Source of the DNA: Rhyacophila brunnea
Taxonomy: Eukaryota; Arthropoda; Insecta; Trichoptera; Rhyacophilidae
Direction: 5' to 3'
Assembly: GCA_022495005.1 (NCBI GenBank)
Contig: JAGYXB010001996.1
Coordinates: forward strand, 1,798,001-1,862,000
Length of the DNA: 64,000 bases
The translations under genes were made by a program, and so were the position numbers. The notes under the pieces are model-generated. The model did not search any database. It was not told the DNA's origin and worked only from the letters and a program-made list of their open reading frames with translations. Positions 34,905-46,466 of the stretch are shown here, piece after piece. Position 1 is the stretch's first letter. Every line of letters begins with the position of its first letter.

Positions 34905-35263
34905 CGAATGCATCAAGGGTTCTAAATTTAATAATATTCCCTTTACGTAATACCACAGAACATATAATAAATAGAATACCGATAGGCTATATTCAATACG
35001 CCGCATGTTGATGCAGGCTTTTGAAAGTGTGAGTGTCCTACGAAAATGAAGCACGCATTATGCACGTGCAATAGTGTGTGTAATACACCAACATTAAATA
35101 AGCTTAAATGCATAAACCGAGAGCAGTTTTCAGTATTCGACATAAAACGTATTCTTGACACGTGTGTAAGTTTAACACGGATTCTTCCTTACTCGAGTCG
35201 GTTACCTGCTATCGCCTAACCCGTTATGTATTTCAGTTCCCATTATTTCTGAGTTCCCTGCGT
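34905..35263 (-). repeat. Fold-back family, single inverted unit
   Basis: Read on the minus strand it starts CGCAGGGAACTCAGAAATAA and continues through ACTCGAGTAAGGAAGAA, GTCAAGAATACG and GTAGGACACTCACAC. This is the simplest unit of the family clustered at 31666-32545 and helps to order that cluster. Confidence 0.65.
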
Positions 35264-36246
35264 AATACCTACGTAATAGGCAGGCGCGCACACAGAAAAA
35301 TGTTTTGAGGGTGTCAATTAAAAAAAAAATCATAATAGTTTTTTCTATTGGTATTTAAAGCGACGGGAGGGGGAGGTTTTAAGTAAGTTTAACTGGTGCC
35401 ACTCACTTCCACCTTTACCCCGATTCTCGTCGTTTCAACCACAAAATATTGCACTTTTTCAGGTTCAGACACTCCATAATTTGTATCTTACTATAAACAC
35501 CTGGTCTGCGGGTACGGGTATTCATCTGTGAGTTATTAGTGGCACACATGGCTATCGGATAATCATAGCTTAACAGTCATAATTATAAAGATCGTTAGTG
35601 TGCATTTGTGTCATCTGCACTGTTTCCAGGCCCCCTTTTAAATTTCCTCACGAATCGTTTGCGTCATTTGCGTCATATAAAGCCACTGCTTGAAGATTTT
35701 TTTTCCGAAAAACGTACTGTATCAATCTGCAAGCATACGTACGTAGGTATTTATTTTGTTTAGCTAGCATTTTTACAATGTATAAATAAATACAGAAGTT
35801 TTTCTCTTACTACTCGATTATAATAAAAACAATTGATTATTATAATTAATGTAAAAACATGTAAGGATTTGTATATTATTATTGATTATGAATTATTATT
35901 ATAACTTGGGTACAAAATTTAGGTACCTACTTACAGTAAAAAAATGAACAACATTATTTCATACCTACCTACATTGTTTTCGATTTCAAATCCAAATTGA
36001 AAAATTGCGAATTCAAAGCGTTCACAATATGACACGGGATCGAGAATACGGAAAGGCAAAATCCCGAATTAAAAATTCTGTCCGGAATTACAATCCCTAA
36101 TTTTATTGTAAACGCGTTGCTTATGAGTGCAGTATTCTTTTGTATCTAACCCTATTATTTTATTATCGATGGGTATTTCAGGCAACGAAATATGGGAGTG
36201 GCAGAGAGTGTCTGTTTGACGGAAGTAATCTAATGATATTATGTAC
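35264..36246. other. Mostly unrecognised
   Basis: Near 36013-36102 CACGGGATCG...AATCCCGAATT and TTACAATCCCTAA resemble ends of the CCCGGGATC element family, as a short remnant. Otherwise A+T-rich. Confidence 0.4.
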
Positions 36247-36254
36247 CTATGTGG

Positions 36255-37237
36255 CAGTGGTGAAGGGTGGAGGTAAGCTATTAAGATCCGCCATAAATAG
36301 TGCACACTAAACTTTGTCAGTCATAAGTATTTGTTTTCATTGAAATAAGACTACAATTTACAGAATCGACTGTGTTTAGGAAAAAGGGCGTAACCCTAAA
36401 TTTTTCGAAAAGTGCTTTTATTAGATATTAGCAATGTATACAGCCAAATACACGTTCTCTAAAAAGGAAGTAAGCCGCAAATGCCGAATTATTATCTAAA
36501 TTCAGGTTTTAATTGAAATTAATTAATTTTCAATTTATGGAAAAAAGCATTTATCCTCAATTTTAATGTTTTTTTCTGTAATAACTTCTTTAATTATTAT
36601 TAGATCGAAAATATATTACGCCAAATCATCAATCATCATGCACCCAATGTCTATGCATATTTCTAAAAAAATATTAAACTAAAATCACTCAAAAAACGTT
36701 TTTTGCCTCTCCTGTAAAAATTTTTCTGTGAGGGTTACGCCCTTTTTCCTAAACAGTGTCGAGATGGTGTTGGTTAGTTTTTAAAATACAATTAAACCCT
36801 GCGAAACCAAGCCATAATAAATAATAGTCAAAAAATATTCGTCCATCAATAAAGTATCTATAATTATGGACTTAAATCATACATAACATTGAATATTTTA
36901 TAGATAGAGTAATATTTTTTATCTTTTATGGTTTGTTTAGGCAGGGCTTAATGAATTAAAAAAAATGAACCAACAATATGTATAATATGTATTCTAAATA
37001 CAACGAAGTCAGATAGGTATGAATGAAAAGGTGTGCACAATTTTGTCGTATCCCCCAAAACATACCAAAACGATTATGGTTTGGCTTAGGCAGGGTTTAA
37101 TTGATTTTTAAAAACTAACCAATAAAATCTCTAAATTATAGTCTTAACTCAATAAAAACAAATACGTATGACTAACAAAGTTTAATGTGCACAATTTATG
37201 GCGAATCTTAACAGCCTATCTCCACCCTTTGCTACTG
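36255..37237. mobile_element. Non-autonomous hAT element with about 100-bp inverted ends
   Basis: Ends CAGTGGTGAAGGGTGGAGG and, inverted, CAGTAGCAAAGGGTGGAGA; the inverted similarity continues for about 100 bp. An exact 8-bp duplication, CTATGTGG, flanks it (36247-36254 and 37238-37245). It contains a second element at 36370-36758. Relatives: 29034-29699, 45512-45656 (short), about 50395-50535 (right half), 63590-63750 (left half). Confidence 0.9.
36370..36758. mobile_element. Nested miniature element
   Basis: Ends CTGTGTTTAGGAAAAAGGGC and CGTAACCCT, with inverse AGGGTTACGCCCTTTTTCCT and AAACAGTG; a core of 22 bp is perfectly inverted. TCGA lies on both sides (36366-36369 and 36759-36762) and may be the target duplication. 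Other family members lack this segment. Confidence 0.8.
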
Positions 37238-37245
37238 CTATGTGG

Positions 37246-39762
37246 TACATACAGCACTCGTAGTAATTATAATCAAAAACTTATGTTTTATGAATTTATA
37301 TCAAATTCTATAATTTAACCAAGTGGAATATCATCGTTTTCAATATATCGGTGGTACCTTCCAGTGGCGTGCAGTCCGTAGATGCTATAGATGCGGAGCA
37401 TCCCAAGAAATATTCGATAAAGTAACTAGGTACCATAAAATAATATTGAGTATTTACTGTGCAATTTTATGGTTAAAAATTCATCTAATCCTAATGGTTC
37501 TACAGTAGTAAAAAACTAGGTAGATATATGTATTATATTATGTATATTAACAGCATCTTTACAAACAAAAGTCACCGCACGCATGCGCTACCATGGTATC
37601 AAAAAGACACGATAAGTGAGTTATTGTTAAAATTTATGAATTATCACGTCGGAATAGATCTCACACAGGAACACAGAATTATAACGAAGGAGAGGAAGAC
37701 GGTATAACTAGGGATCTTGAATGCAGAAATGAGTGGGATAAACTTAAACGCGTGTAAAAGAATATGTCGTCTCTGTTCTGGCAGAACACACTAACTGGAG
37801 AATACTAGTTTTGAGTAATTTGACTGTGAAGTTGTTAAAATGTATGAAATAATGGTCTATCATGTGAGTTTATTAAGTAATCGTAAAAAGGATAACTTTA
37901 AAATAAAGACTGTTTATTTATTAAGAAAGTTTCCAGACGGTAATGTTTGAAATAAGGAACATTTCGGTACTAACTCAATGTTTCATTTTTTCGAATTAGT
38001 GTCTTCTGCCAGAACAGTGACGATGTTATGTTCAATAGTCACGTCTGTCTCATAATATGCATTTTTGTTTGTCGCATGAACATAACGCACATTATACCTA
38101 TATTCGCACACTTTGTGTTTTTTGGTTTTATGGTCTAAATCTCTAAAGTGATAAAGTGAACTCTGCTTTAAAACTGCTACCACACTGGTATGGTAATCCA
38201 GTTCCCATTAATTTTGTGTACCCTGGTCTAACAAATGAAAATTTTAATTCACAAGTTGTAATGTTAGGAATCGGTTGAACCCTTAGCCTTAGACTATAGA
38301 TAGGTACATCGGTTGAACCCCTAATCGGGCCACAGGAACTTTTTACAGCGATAATTGCAATTCATTTCAAATTTAAATGAAATTTCCTATATTTATTAGT
38401 GAATTATGCAGTTATGTAAATTTCAGTATGTAGGTACCTATTTAATTATTATGGTTTCGGTCAAATGAATATTTTATTATAATGCTTGCGAAAAGTTATT
38501 GAAAGGTTTTGCGCTTGCCCGGACGTTGAAGTTATCTGTATTCTCAATTTTACCCATTAACACAATAATATTATACGCCTATCTAGAGTTGCTACTAGGA
38601 TTAAAATGATGTAAGTAATATATTTTAAAAATATGTTTTTAAATGTATTATCTATTTATTTTCTTATTACTACATATATTAAAACAAGTGAATATCATTT
38701 TATGTTATTCTAATTTTATGCGAGGTAATCAGGCAGCAATGGCGAAGGGTGACTTTTGGAAACAGGTAGGCTGTGGCGATCTGATAAAAAGAGCACACTT
38801 GTCAGGTATACTTAATACGAGATTAATACGAGTATACGAGAATAGTACGATATTTACTACTAATGAATAGGTACACACTAGTAAATGACAACGACACACT
38901 AATTCAATGAAACTTCAAAAACTCATTGACGACATAAAAATGAGCGATGTGTTTAAATTACGTATTTTTCAAAACATGTATACCCATCAAAAATCATTAG
39001 ATAACATTTATTTTTATTTATAAAAACAATCTATACTTACTTATTTATTAATATGTATTCGATTAAACGCCGTTGAAATTATTTTTTTAATTATCTAACT
39101 TTTAATGATTTTGGACAAAGTGCGCAGTCGTGACAACATTATTATGCGCTAATGTTTTAGGCTCTGCGATAGGAGCTTACCTTATTTAGTACAAATCAGC
39201 AGACTTGCTGCGGTTACGAGACGTAAAGTCCATACGAAAAAAAATCAGAATTATTTCACACATAATCGGAGATTTATTTACGTCGAGACGTCGCGGCGTT
39301 TATTATTTATTTACGGCGCGCTGTGGTATATTTTATAATATCTTTGCAGTTGTTTTGTAAACTGTGTAATACTGTAATACATTCCTACATATACGACATC
39401 TCTCGTTGGCAAAATAAATTATTTTTATATAACATAAAGTAATGGATTGAATAAGTATATAAATAGGTATGTCAATATGCAATTAAAAAATATTTTTCTT
39501 AAGAAGGTAAGCTTTAAATAATCGCCTAGTATGGAGTCTTCGCCACTGTCAGGCAGAGAGGCGAATCAGTGTAATAAAAGTGCAAAAAAGTGTAAAGTTA
39601 TTAAACGTATCCTCTACCTAACGTTAGTTCTACACTGAAAATCATTATTTAAATTAAATCAATCACCTTTTAGCTAATAATAATAAAATACAATTATGAA
39701 AACCACTGAGAACAATATAATATAATTGGTTATTTTTTCAAACACTGCTGAATAGTCACAAG
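37246..39762. other. Long stretch without a recognised gene
   Basis: At 37371 CAGTGGCGTGCAGTCCGTAG resembles the left end of a hAT element, but I found no matching right end. A 66-residue minus frame at 37983-38183 and a 75-residue plus frame at 38643-38870 show no domain. The rest is A+T-rich. Confidence 0.45.
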
Positions 39763-40384
39763 TAGAGATTCCAATCCCGGGATCCCGGGCTATTTTCGAT
39801 ACCTATGAATCCCGGGATTGATAAACATAATCCCGAAACTTTCGGGATTGCTTTTTTTATTTATTTTATGGAAAATAAAATTAAAACGAAAATATAACAG
39901 AAAAAATACTTTTAATAACAAATAACTACATTAGAAATAAACTGAGTTTGAATTAATTGGAAGAAAACAATGCTTAACACTATTAACAAAGTAATTCCAC
40001 CACGGTCTCATACGTTTTACGGCAGTTTCATATTTGCCTGACTAATTAGATTTATGTAGTGGAAAGGCCATAAGTACACCATGATTTGCTTTACTATTTT
40101 AAATTTCGCTGACCCATTCATTAAGTCTTTACTATCAGAAACAGCAATCTTATATTAAATTCACATTATTATTTATATTACAATATTATTTACTCCATTA
40201 AACTTGTGTATTTCCAAGATTGAACGTATACAATATTAACAATAAATGTCTTAAATAGTATAAATTATACTAGATTTATTTTTGACTGATTTTATCAATG
40301 TTATTTTTGTAAATATTTTTTTTTTATATTAACAATGGAAAAAAATGCCAATCCCGGGACCAGTCCCGGGATCCTGGGATCCTG
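39763..40384. mobile_element. hAT-type element with CCCGGGATC-rich ends, diverged copy 2
   Basis: Starts TAGAGATTCCAATCCCGGGA and shares the interior of 19788-20451. The right end is broken off after GATCCTGGGATCCTGG, so no target duplication remains. Confidence 0.78.
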
Positions 40385-41507
40385 GCGATTTTCTTTGACG
40401 AAAATGAGTCAATCCATTTGTTAGGTGGTTTAAAGGGGGGCCTCGAAACAGTTAACATAAGTCAATTATATATATCAAAATTTTAAAAGGGTCCACACAA
40501 ATTGAATACAAAATATTATACAAATCATAACAAAATCAATGCAACTGACAACTCAAACTCATACTCTTCTGCAACATCTTTTTGGCTACGCTTCTAGGCG
40601 CTGCTGTCTACTAAATGGGAGGAGCTTGTTAGTTTATAATGGAAGTGCGGTTAAAAACCGGCGGAGCATGTTAGTTTTAACACGTAGCAAAGAAGATGTT
40701 GCTGATGAGTCCCTACGTATTGTAGGTACCTACACGAAAAAAACTACCAATAGTAGATACATAAGAATATGTATCTATCATCACTGCCATATTCCATAAT
40801 ACTTATATTTAGTTAGTGGATGTTGTTTCAGAAAATACCTATATTATTGATATTTTTACCATGTACCTACATGGATAGTTATATTGGGAGTGGGCTCAAA
40901 ATCAGTCAGTTCCTCGGGCATCCAAGTCCTTAAGCCTGCCACTATCTACAATGATTTTTGATAATTCAAACAGTATTCAACAGATTAATAATTTTGAATT
41001 ATTCAAAATAATCTAAGTATATAATAGTATAATTATTATATTATGTCATATATTAGATACCATCATATATGAGTTTTTTGAAATAGGTATAGCCTAAATG
41101 TCATGTTATCACAAATAGCCACCCTGTTTTACTCAAAACAGCCAAAACGCATTTATTATACCTACAGCTCACCCGGCATTTCGCTAGTTTAGTTTACCTG
41201 TTGCACAAAATGGCCCAGCAATTCGCTTCGTATGACAGGTAGTTTACTTCCTTTCAAGACACTGTAGCGGACAGATCTAGACAATGGGATAACCGTTATG
41301 TTTAAATTAACTCTCGGGCACACAAAGCTTTTAAGCCATCGGCAAAAAAATATTGCAAAGATAAACACTGCTGTGTGCACTTGTCGAGACGTATCTAATC
41401 TATCTTTTGTAACATTTGAGCTTAGGGATATTTTAGGCGTCTAGTCTAGTGGCTGCATGAAATATTCAATACAGGAATGGAATAACTACCCACCCATGCA
41501 TGGTTGG
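40385..41507. other. No gene recognised; one imperfect hairpin
   Basis: GCAACATCTTTTTGGCTACG near 40571-40590 and the imperfect inverse CGTAGCAAAGAAGATGTTGC near 40682-40701 form a long hairpin. The loop holds two GGAGC(T/A)TGTTAGTTT repeats. No domain in the overlapping frame (40539-40799). Confidence 0.45.
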
Positions 41508-41511
41508 TTAA

Positions 41512-41871
41512 GGCTATATCTCAGTTGAGGAGGTTGCTAAAAAGATTGTGGCTAGGCGATGCGCGGATTGTGCAAATGACGCGAGCCGAACGAAATATAA
41601 TTTGTCATATAAATCCAACATGCGTCCATTTAATATTATGTGTATTGTTCTATTAGCAACAATAATAATATATTCATTGACATGTTTTCTTTTTCAAGTA
41701 AATGGGTAACGTTTTTTCGTCATCTTTACACAATTTAAGAATTAATACCCCCGTCGCCATCACGAAACAAATTGACGTGTTCACAGCTCAACGTTCGCTC
41801 TCAGCGAGTCCAAAATTTCGTCGCACCTATAGTTGAAAATTATTTTCCGTTTCACTGAAGTACCTACCATC
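41512..41871. mobile_element. Miniature element flanked by TTAA, copy 2
   Basis: Same family and direction as 18572-18933. TTAA lies at 41508-41511 and 41872-41875. The right end is changed by a TACCTACC stretch. Confidence 0.7.
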
Positions 41872-41878
41872 TTAACCG

Positions 41879-42906
41879 CGTGTCCGGAAATGAGTACGTA
41901 TGCAGTTCGCCGTATCACACTTCACCGTGAAATGTTGTGTCGGAAATATTATATGGCCGTATATTAAAGATCGCCCATCCTCTTTGGGTCGTATAGTTCT
42001 TCTTCTTCCACCCTGTCACGTCCCAACATTGGGGCATATGGTAAGCACAAGATGGCGCCACTTCCCTCGGTCAATCGCCAACTCTTGCGCCTCCCGCCAT
42101 GTCAGACCTGCAGCACGTAGGTCGCTCTTGTAGCACCGCTGCAGGGTGAGGGAGGGCCGGCCACGGCGACGAACCCTTGAGGCTGTGCCATAAGGGTACG
42201 AAGTGTCGCACTATTTGGCGGCATCCAGAATACATATCCCAGCCACGTAAAGCGTCTCTTCGTGATAAATTCAATCACCGAAGGCTGTTGTGTCTGCTCA
42301 CGAACTCGGGTGTTTGTAACGCGGTCGTACCAATGTACCCCTGAGATTCGGCGGAGACATCGATTCTCAAAGCTCAAAAGCCGAGACTCTTGAAGCTTAT
42401 TAAGATGCCATGTCTCACAGAGGTCGTGACTCGACGATCGAACGGTTGGAGGTAACCGTGAACAGGCTCGCCGCGAACTCGAAACGTGTGGGTCTTCATC
42501 TGAATGCGGCTAAGACCAAATCCATGTGTAGTGCTGCATGCATCGACGCCGACACTCCTCTGCGGGTTTTCGGTCTGCCTATCGTGCTGGTGTCCAGGTT
42601 CAGTTGGTGCCACGGTTGCCGATGATGGTGGTATTTCTAGTGAGCTTGGAATCCGCATGGGTGTGGCGAGCTCTGTATTCAACCAACTTGGAGTCGCATG
42701 GAGGTCAAGGCTGTATTCTGTGAGGACCAAATGTAGTTTGTTTAACGCGTGGGTCGTATAGTACTGACATAAAATTCATGTCTAAATAAAACACGGTTCT
42801 TGTCAGTTTACACTTTACAGGAAGTCAGCAGCAAACAAATTTTGAAAATAGCCGATATACTGGATTATTTGTTAGGTTAGGTTTCACGTACAATTTACAT
42901 GTAACC
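41879..42906. mobile_element. Miniature element with long imperfect ends, interrupted by a LINE
   Basis: The two halves (41879-41997 and 42750-42906) match 13987-14398, with (TTAGG)2 at 42872-42881. A 13-bp stretch TGGGTCGTATAGT is present once in the uninterrupted copies and twice here, on either side of the insert. Confidence 0.85.
41998..42749 (-). mobile_element. LINE insertion with inverted 5' half
   Basis: Flanked by the 13-bp duplication TGGGTCGTATAGT (41985-41997 and 42750-42762). From about 42418 down to 41998 the minus strand encodes C-E-T-W-H-L-N-K-L, FENRCLRRISGVHWYDRV, then R-R-F-T-W-L-G-Y-V and a GAAGAAGAAGA tail. From about 42422 to 42749 the plus strand encodes the preceding part of the same protein: V-G-L-H-L-N-A-A-K-T-K-S-M, then R-M-G-V-A-S-S-V-F-N-Q-L-G and R-S-R-L-Y-S-V-R-T-K-C. 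The two halves adjoin in the protein order but point in opposite directions. The family is related to 16443-17203 and matches 63768-64000. Confidence 0.88.
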
Positions 42907-43119
42907 GGTTAACAACGGTGTAGTGCCAAATAAAATAGTAATTTATGTGCACCCCCCACCCACATCTTATCATGTTGTGTTTAAGATTTTTTTTAATGAT
43001 TATCAGTAAGAAGTTAGAAAAATCAAATTTTGTAAAGAAAGGCTATATAATTTCTTACACAGTCTCTTCGAAATTGAACTGTTTAATTTAATCACTAACA
43101 ACGACACAATGTCCTATAG

Positions 43120-43956
43120 CAGGGATATCGAATCTTTTTAAGTACGCGTGCAAAAATTTCCCAAATATTATTTTTCGACTGTCTGACGTGCCGAGCAGTT
43201 TTTCATAGGGAAAAAATGCAAAAATAAATATATTTTTAAGAATTCTGTTAAGAGAGTTGGAAAATTACAAATGAGTTCTTGAGATTCTATCTTTCGCCGT
43301 GTTTCCAGCCTTCTTCTTTCTTTTATTCTATGAATAATTTTTTCCATGTTCAAAGAGATCGTGGAAGCATTTTAACTACGCTTCCTTCATATACATATTC
43401 TTCGATTTTTAGCGATTACTATTTTAAGCAAAATAGCAACCAGCTGTTTGTATTTGAACGAATGTCGATAAATTTTATCAGGTTTGTTGATTGAATATTT
43501 TCATTTTTAATTGCCTGATTGGTCTCAAGCATTGTAAATCGATCATAATCAGAGGTTCACAAGACGTCTTCTCCAACCGGCTGATGAAGTCAGTGCGATA
43601 ATATGATGTAATATAATATGAATATGATGTATAACGCATAAAGCCTATGTTTAAATCAATTTTATAAACGTAATGCTTATTCTTGCAATTTGTAGTATTT
43701 GTATTCTATTTTTTATACAATGCGATCTGTCATTTACGCATTTCGTTGTTTCCGTTTGCGCATCGATAGGTAAATATTATTCGTAAAAATAATATTAAAA
43801 ACCGAAGAAAATACGCATGGCTATGTCGTCATTATTTTTTAATTTATTTGTAAAACTCTTTTGTATTTTTTTTAATAGGTCATTTTTTTCTCTTCAAAAT
43901 AAAACATTGGCGTGCCATGCAAAATCATCTCGCGTGCCATAGGTTCGCCATCCCTG
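43120..43956. mobile_element. hAT-type element, no transposase recognised
   Basis: Ends CAGGGATATCGAATC and, inverted, CAGGGATGGCGAACC. An exact 8-bp duplication, TCCTATAG, flanks it (43112-43119 and 43957-43964). Short frames inside are not recognisable. Confidence 0.87.
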
Positions 43957-44124
43957 TCCTATAGGTACGTTTTCACGTTATTCAAGAGTATTATAATATG
44001 TAACATACTACTTATTGACTAGAGCTGGTTGAAAAAGTGCTGGAGCGTCGAGGCAGCGCGCTCCGGCTCATTATACCACCCACCACACAGAAAAAGAATT
44101 GCAGCTCCGAAAACGAAAAGAATT

Positions 44125-44225
44125 TTCTAACATTATCAGAAACATACTTGTGAGATTTGAACCCGAATGCATTGCAATCTGGACGGTGAGCTTTACTGAT
44201 TTCACTATTACAGTGACAAATCACC
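44125..44225 (-). repeat. tRNA-like promoter, SINE remnant (minus)
   Basis: On the minus strand AGTGAAATCAGTAAAGCTC and a B-box CGGGTTCAAATCTC lie at tRNA spacing. A G+C-rich hairpin GGAGCG...CGCTCC lies nearby at 44041-44066. Confidence 0.4.
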
Positions 44226-44389
44226 TGAAATTTTCATAACTATAAAGTCCTGTATGTAGTGTTAACTACCTAAAATTTTTATAATGTGTATATTTCTGGG
44301 TTACGTTGTTACATGTAGATTGTGCATATGATATAGGTATCACAGTTAATCGTGAGCTGTTTTCCGAAAACGTATAACGTTGTTTTTAT

Positions 44390-44880
44390 TACCACGTTTT
44401 TCTTAGCTCGTATTCTTGTTTGTCCGGTGGTTCCAGTATCCAGTACAAATCTTGCAATCAATTTTTAACTAACTTCCCGACTGGCTAGACTTTTGAAACT
44501 TTTAGAATATATCAGAACACGATGCCAATGCATTCTTTTAATACTTTTAACCATCTTTAAGTAGAATTGAATTCATTTTCAGCTAATTCTGTTTTGAATG
44601 AAAAGTTATTTCGGAAGAAATCCGTAATCCAATCCACTATTATTGGTTGCTAAGGGGGGTGGTCCTAGCAACTAAATTATTAATATATACATGCGTTACT
44701 ACGGAAATCAAAATGACATTTCAGTATTATATATATTTTGTTTGTTGTAAAATAGCAAAAAAATGATTTTTTGACAATTGCCTTATTTGTCGTAAATTAT
44801 TAATAAGTACATAGAATTGTCAAGTTTATATGATTCAACAGAAAATTTAAAAACGTGATAATATATAAAAAGATCTTTTT
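44390..44880. repeat. Dispersed repeat family, copy 3 of 3 (inverted)
   Basis: Inverse of 10095-10558 and 28411-28862. Contains GAATTCATTTTCAG and ATTATTAATATATACATGCG, with a short extra A+T-rich insert near 44730-44800. Confidence 0.72.
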
Positions 44881-44951
44881 ATCTTGTAATTATTTATAAT
44901 AATTAATTTTCTTGAATACCGCAAAAGAGTTTTTTTAATAAACTTGTAAAT

Positions 44952-45320
44952 TTGTTTGCGGTGGTCAATTCCGTGAACCATGTGAACGTACATGCACCTA
45001 CCTACGCAACTAGTATTATTATTTGTGGAATTCAAATATTGAATTTGGGCAAGATGCCAATATTGCAAAATGAAAACCTGAATCCAAAACCATTAGCATA
45101 CAAAGAGCTTTCACAATACGGGGATTTATGTAAGATCGAGTCGGAAAGGCTCATTGCCAATGCAAATAACTCCTCGCGAAAGGGAAGTAGGCTGCATCAT
45201 GAGCATTGCGAAGTCTTATCTCGCCGATATCTTGGCGATCTGATACTCCGGCATCATGACAGGCGACTTAATTGGATGTCAGCCAAGAAATACGATCGGC
45301 GTTCAATACTTGATCGTTGA
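44952..45320 (+). CDS. Orphan open frame, 122 residues, function unknown
   Basis: The frame is open for 122 codons (ATG at 44952, TGA at 45318-45320) and is richer in G+C than its surroundings, especially from 45100 onward. The C-terminal half is charged (K-I-E-S-E-R-L, H-H-E-H-C-E, R-H-H-D-R-R-L-N-W). I do not recognise a domain, signal peptide or membrane segment. The internal ATG at 45054 starts a shorter, equally plausible product. It could be an exon, an old transposon fragment, or chance. Confidence 0.25.
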   Translation: MFAVVNSVNHVNVHAPTYATSIIICGIQILNLGKMPILQNENLNPKPLAYKELSQYGDLCKIESERLIANANNSSRKGSRLHHEHCEVLSRRYLGDLILRHHDRRLNWMSAKKYDRRSILDR

Positions 45321-45511
45321 TTCAGTATAATATGAATTGTATCAACCTACCTGTAGAATCGAGAAAATAATAATTCGACCGGATTGCGAAACAAATAGCG
45401 TGAGTTCAAATCTACTGGCTTACAATTTATATTTTGTATGATTTTTAATACCTAGTAGGCTACTAGGAAATCTAGAGTGATTATTTTATTGATAGTATAC
45501 CTACTTAAACT

Positions 45512-45656
45512 TAGTGGTGAAGAGTGGAGGTAGGCTGTGGAGATTCGACATAAATAGTGCACACCAAACTTTGTCAGACAAACCTATTTGCTTTCATATT
45601 ATTAATAATACGAATTGCAGATCTGTTTGGTTAGTTTTTAAATTTATTCGCCACTG
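45512..45656. mobile_element. Short deleted copy of the 36255-37237 family
   Basis: Left end TAGTGGTGAAGAGTGGAGG with CATAAATAGTGCACACCAAA, then a jump to a right end CGCCACTG. No target duplication. Confidence 0.6.
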
Positions 45657-45856
45657 CACTCGATAAACGCTCTTCATTGGTGACTAAGGTAGTTATTAAA
45701 TTTAATTTGATAAAAACTCATTCGGCCGAACTAAAAATAGTGGTTCTGACGATGTAAATGCAACCTCTGCCATTGTTGGTAGGTAGTATTGACCAGTGTA
45801 TCCCTGATAACTATCTTAGAAATCGGGAACATCAATACTTGTTTGTTCTCCTAAGG

Positions 45857-46458
45857 CAGCGATTCCTAAACTGGGAGGCGCGAAAAGTGCATAGTCTATA
45901 AAACGGCAGCTAGTTATAAACTACATAAAAAACAGTCCTATAAAAGTTAGGTTGTTTGCAAACCTGTATGAAGATATTGAGACTAATTTTATTATACCTC
46001 ATTTCTATACTACTATTGTGCATGGCCCCCACAAGAGGGGGGCTGACAAGGCTCCAGCCTGGGGGCCCGGCGTTGCGGATCAACCAGTTAAGTGAGTTAA
46101 ACACAGATCACAAATTCGTTCTATTAGTTAAAAAAAAGTTGCCTGTGCCATTTTATAATATATGTGTATGTGTGATACAATTTGATGTGATTGTGTGATG
46201 TGTGTGATTGATGAAAAAAATGGCTATATGGAAACAAAAACCTTTGGTTAATTTTGGTTGAATCGAACTGAAGAATAATAATATAATACTTTGTCAAGAA
46301 AAGCAATGCAAGTAGGTACTGCTACCATTCGTAACATCATATTTATGCAAAACGGAATATTCTGCATTAGATGCAATGAAATTCATATATCGAGCCCGTT
46401 TAATAGAAAAAAGCACTTTAAAAGGGAGGCGTAGTAACGTAAAGTTTGGAAACCACTG
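45857..46458. mobile_element. hAT-type element carrying a piece of another element
   Basis: Ends CAGCGATTCCTAAACT and, inverted, CAGTGGTTTCCAAACT. An exact 8-bp duplication, TCCTAAGG, flanks it (45849-45856 and 46459-46466). Inside, 46022-46095 (CATGGCCCCCACAAGAGGGG, then GGGGGCCCGG) matches one end of the miniature family at 6517-7081 and 21219-21403. Confidence 0.87.
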
Positions 46459-46466
46459 TCCTAAGG

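Noticed and set aside
37371..37400. Left end of a further hAT element (CAGTGGCGTGCAG)
   Set aside because: No matching inverted end or 8-bp duplication was found downstream.
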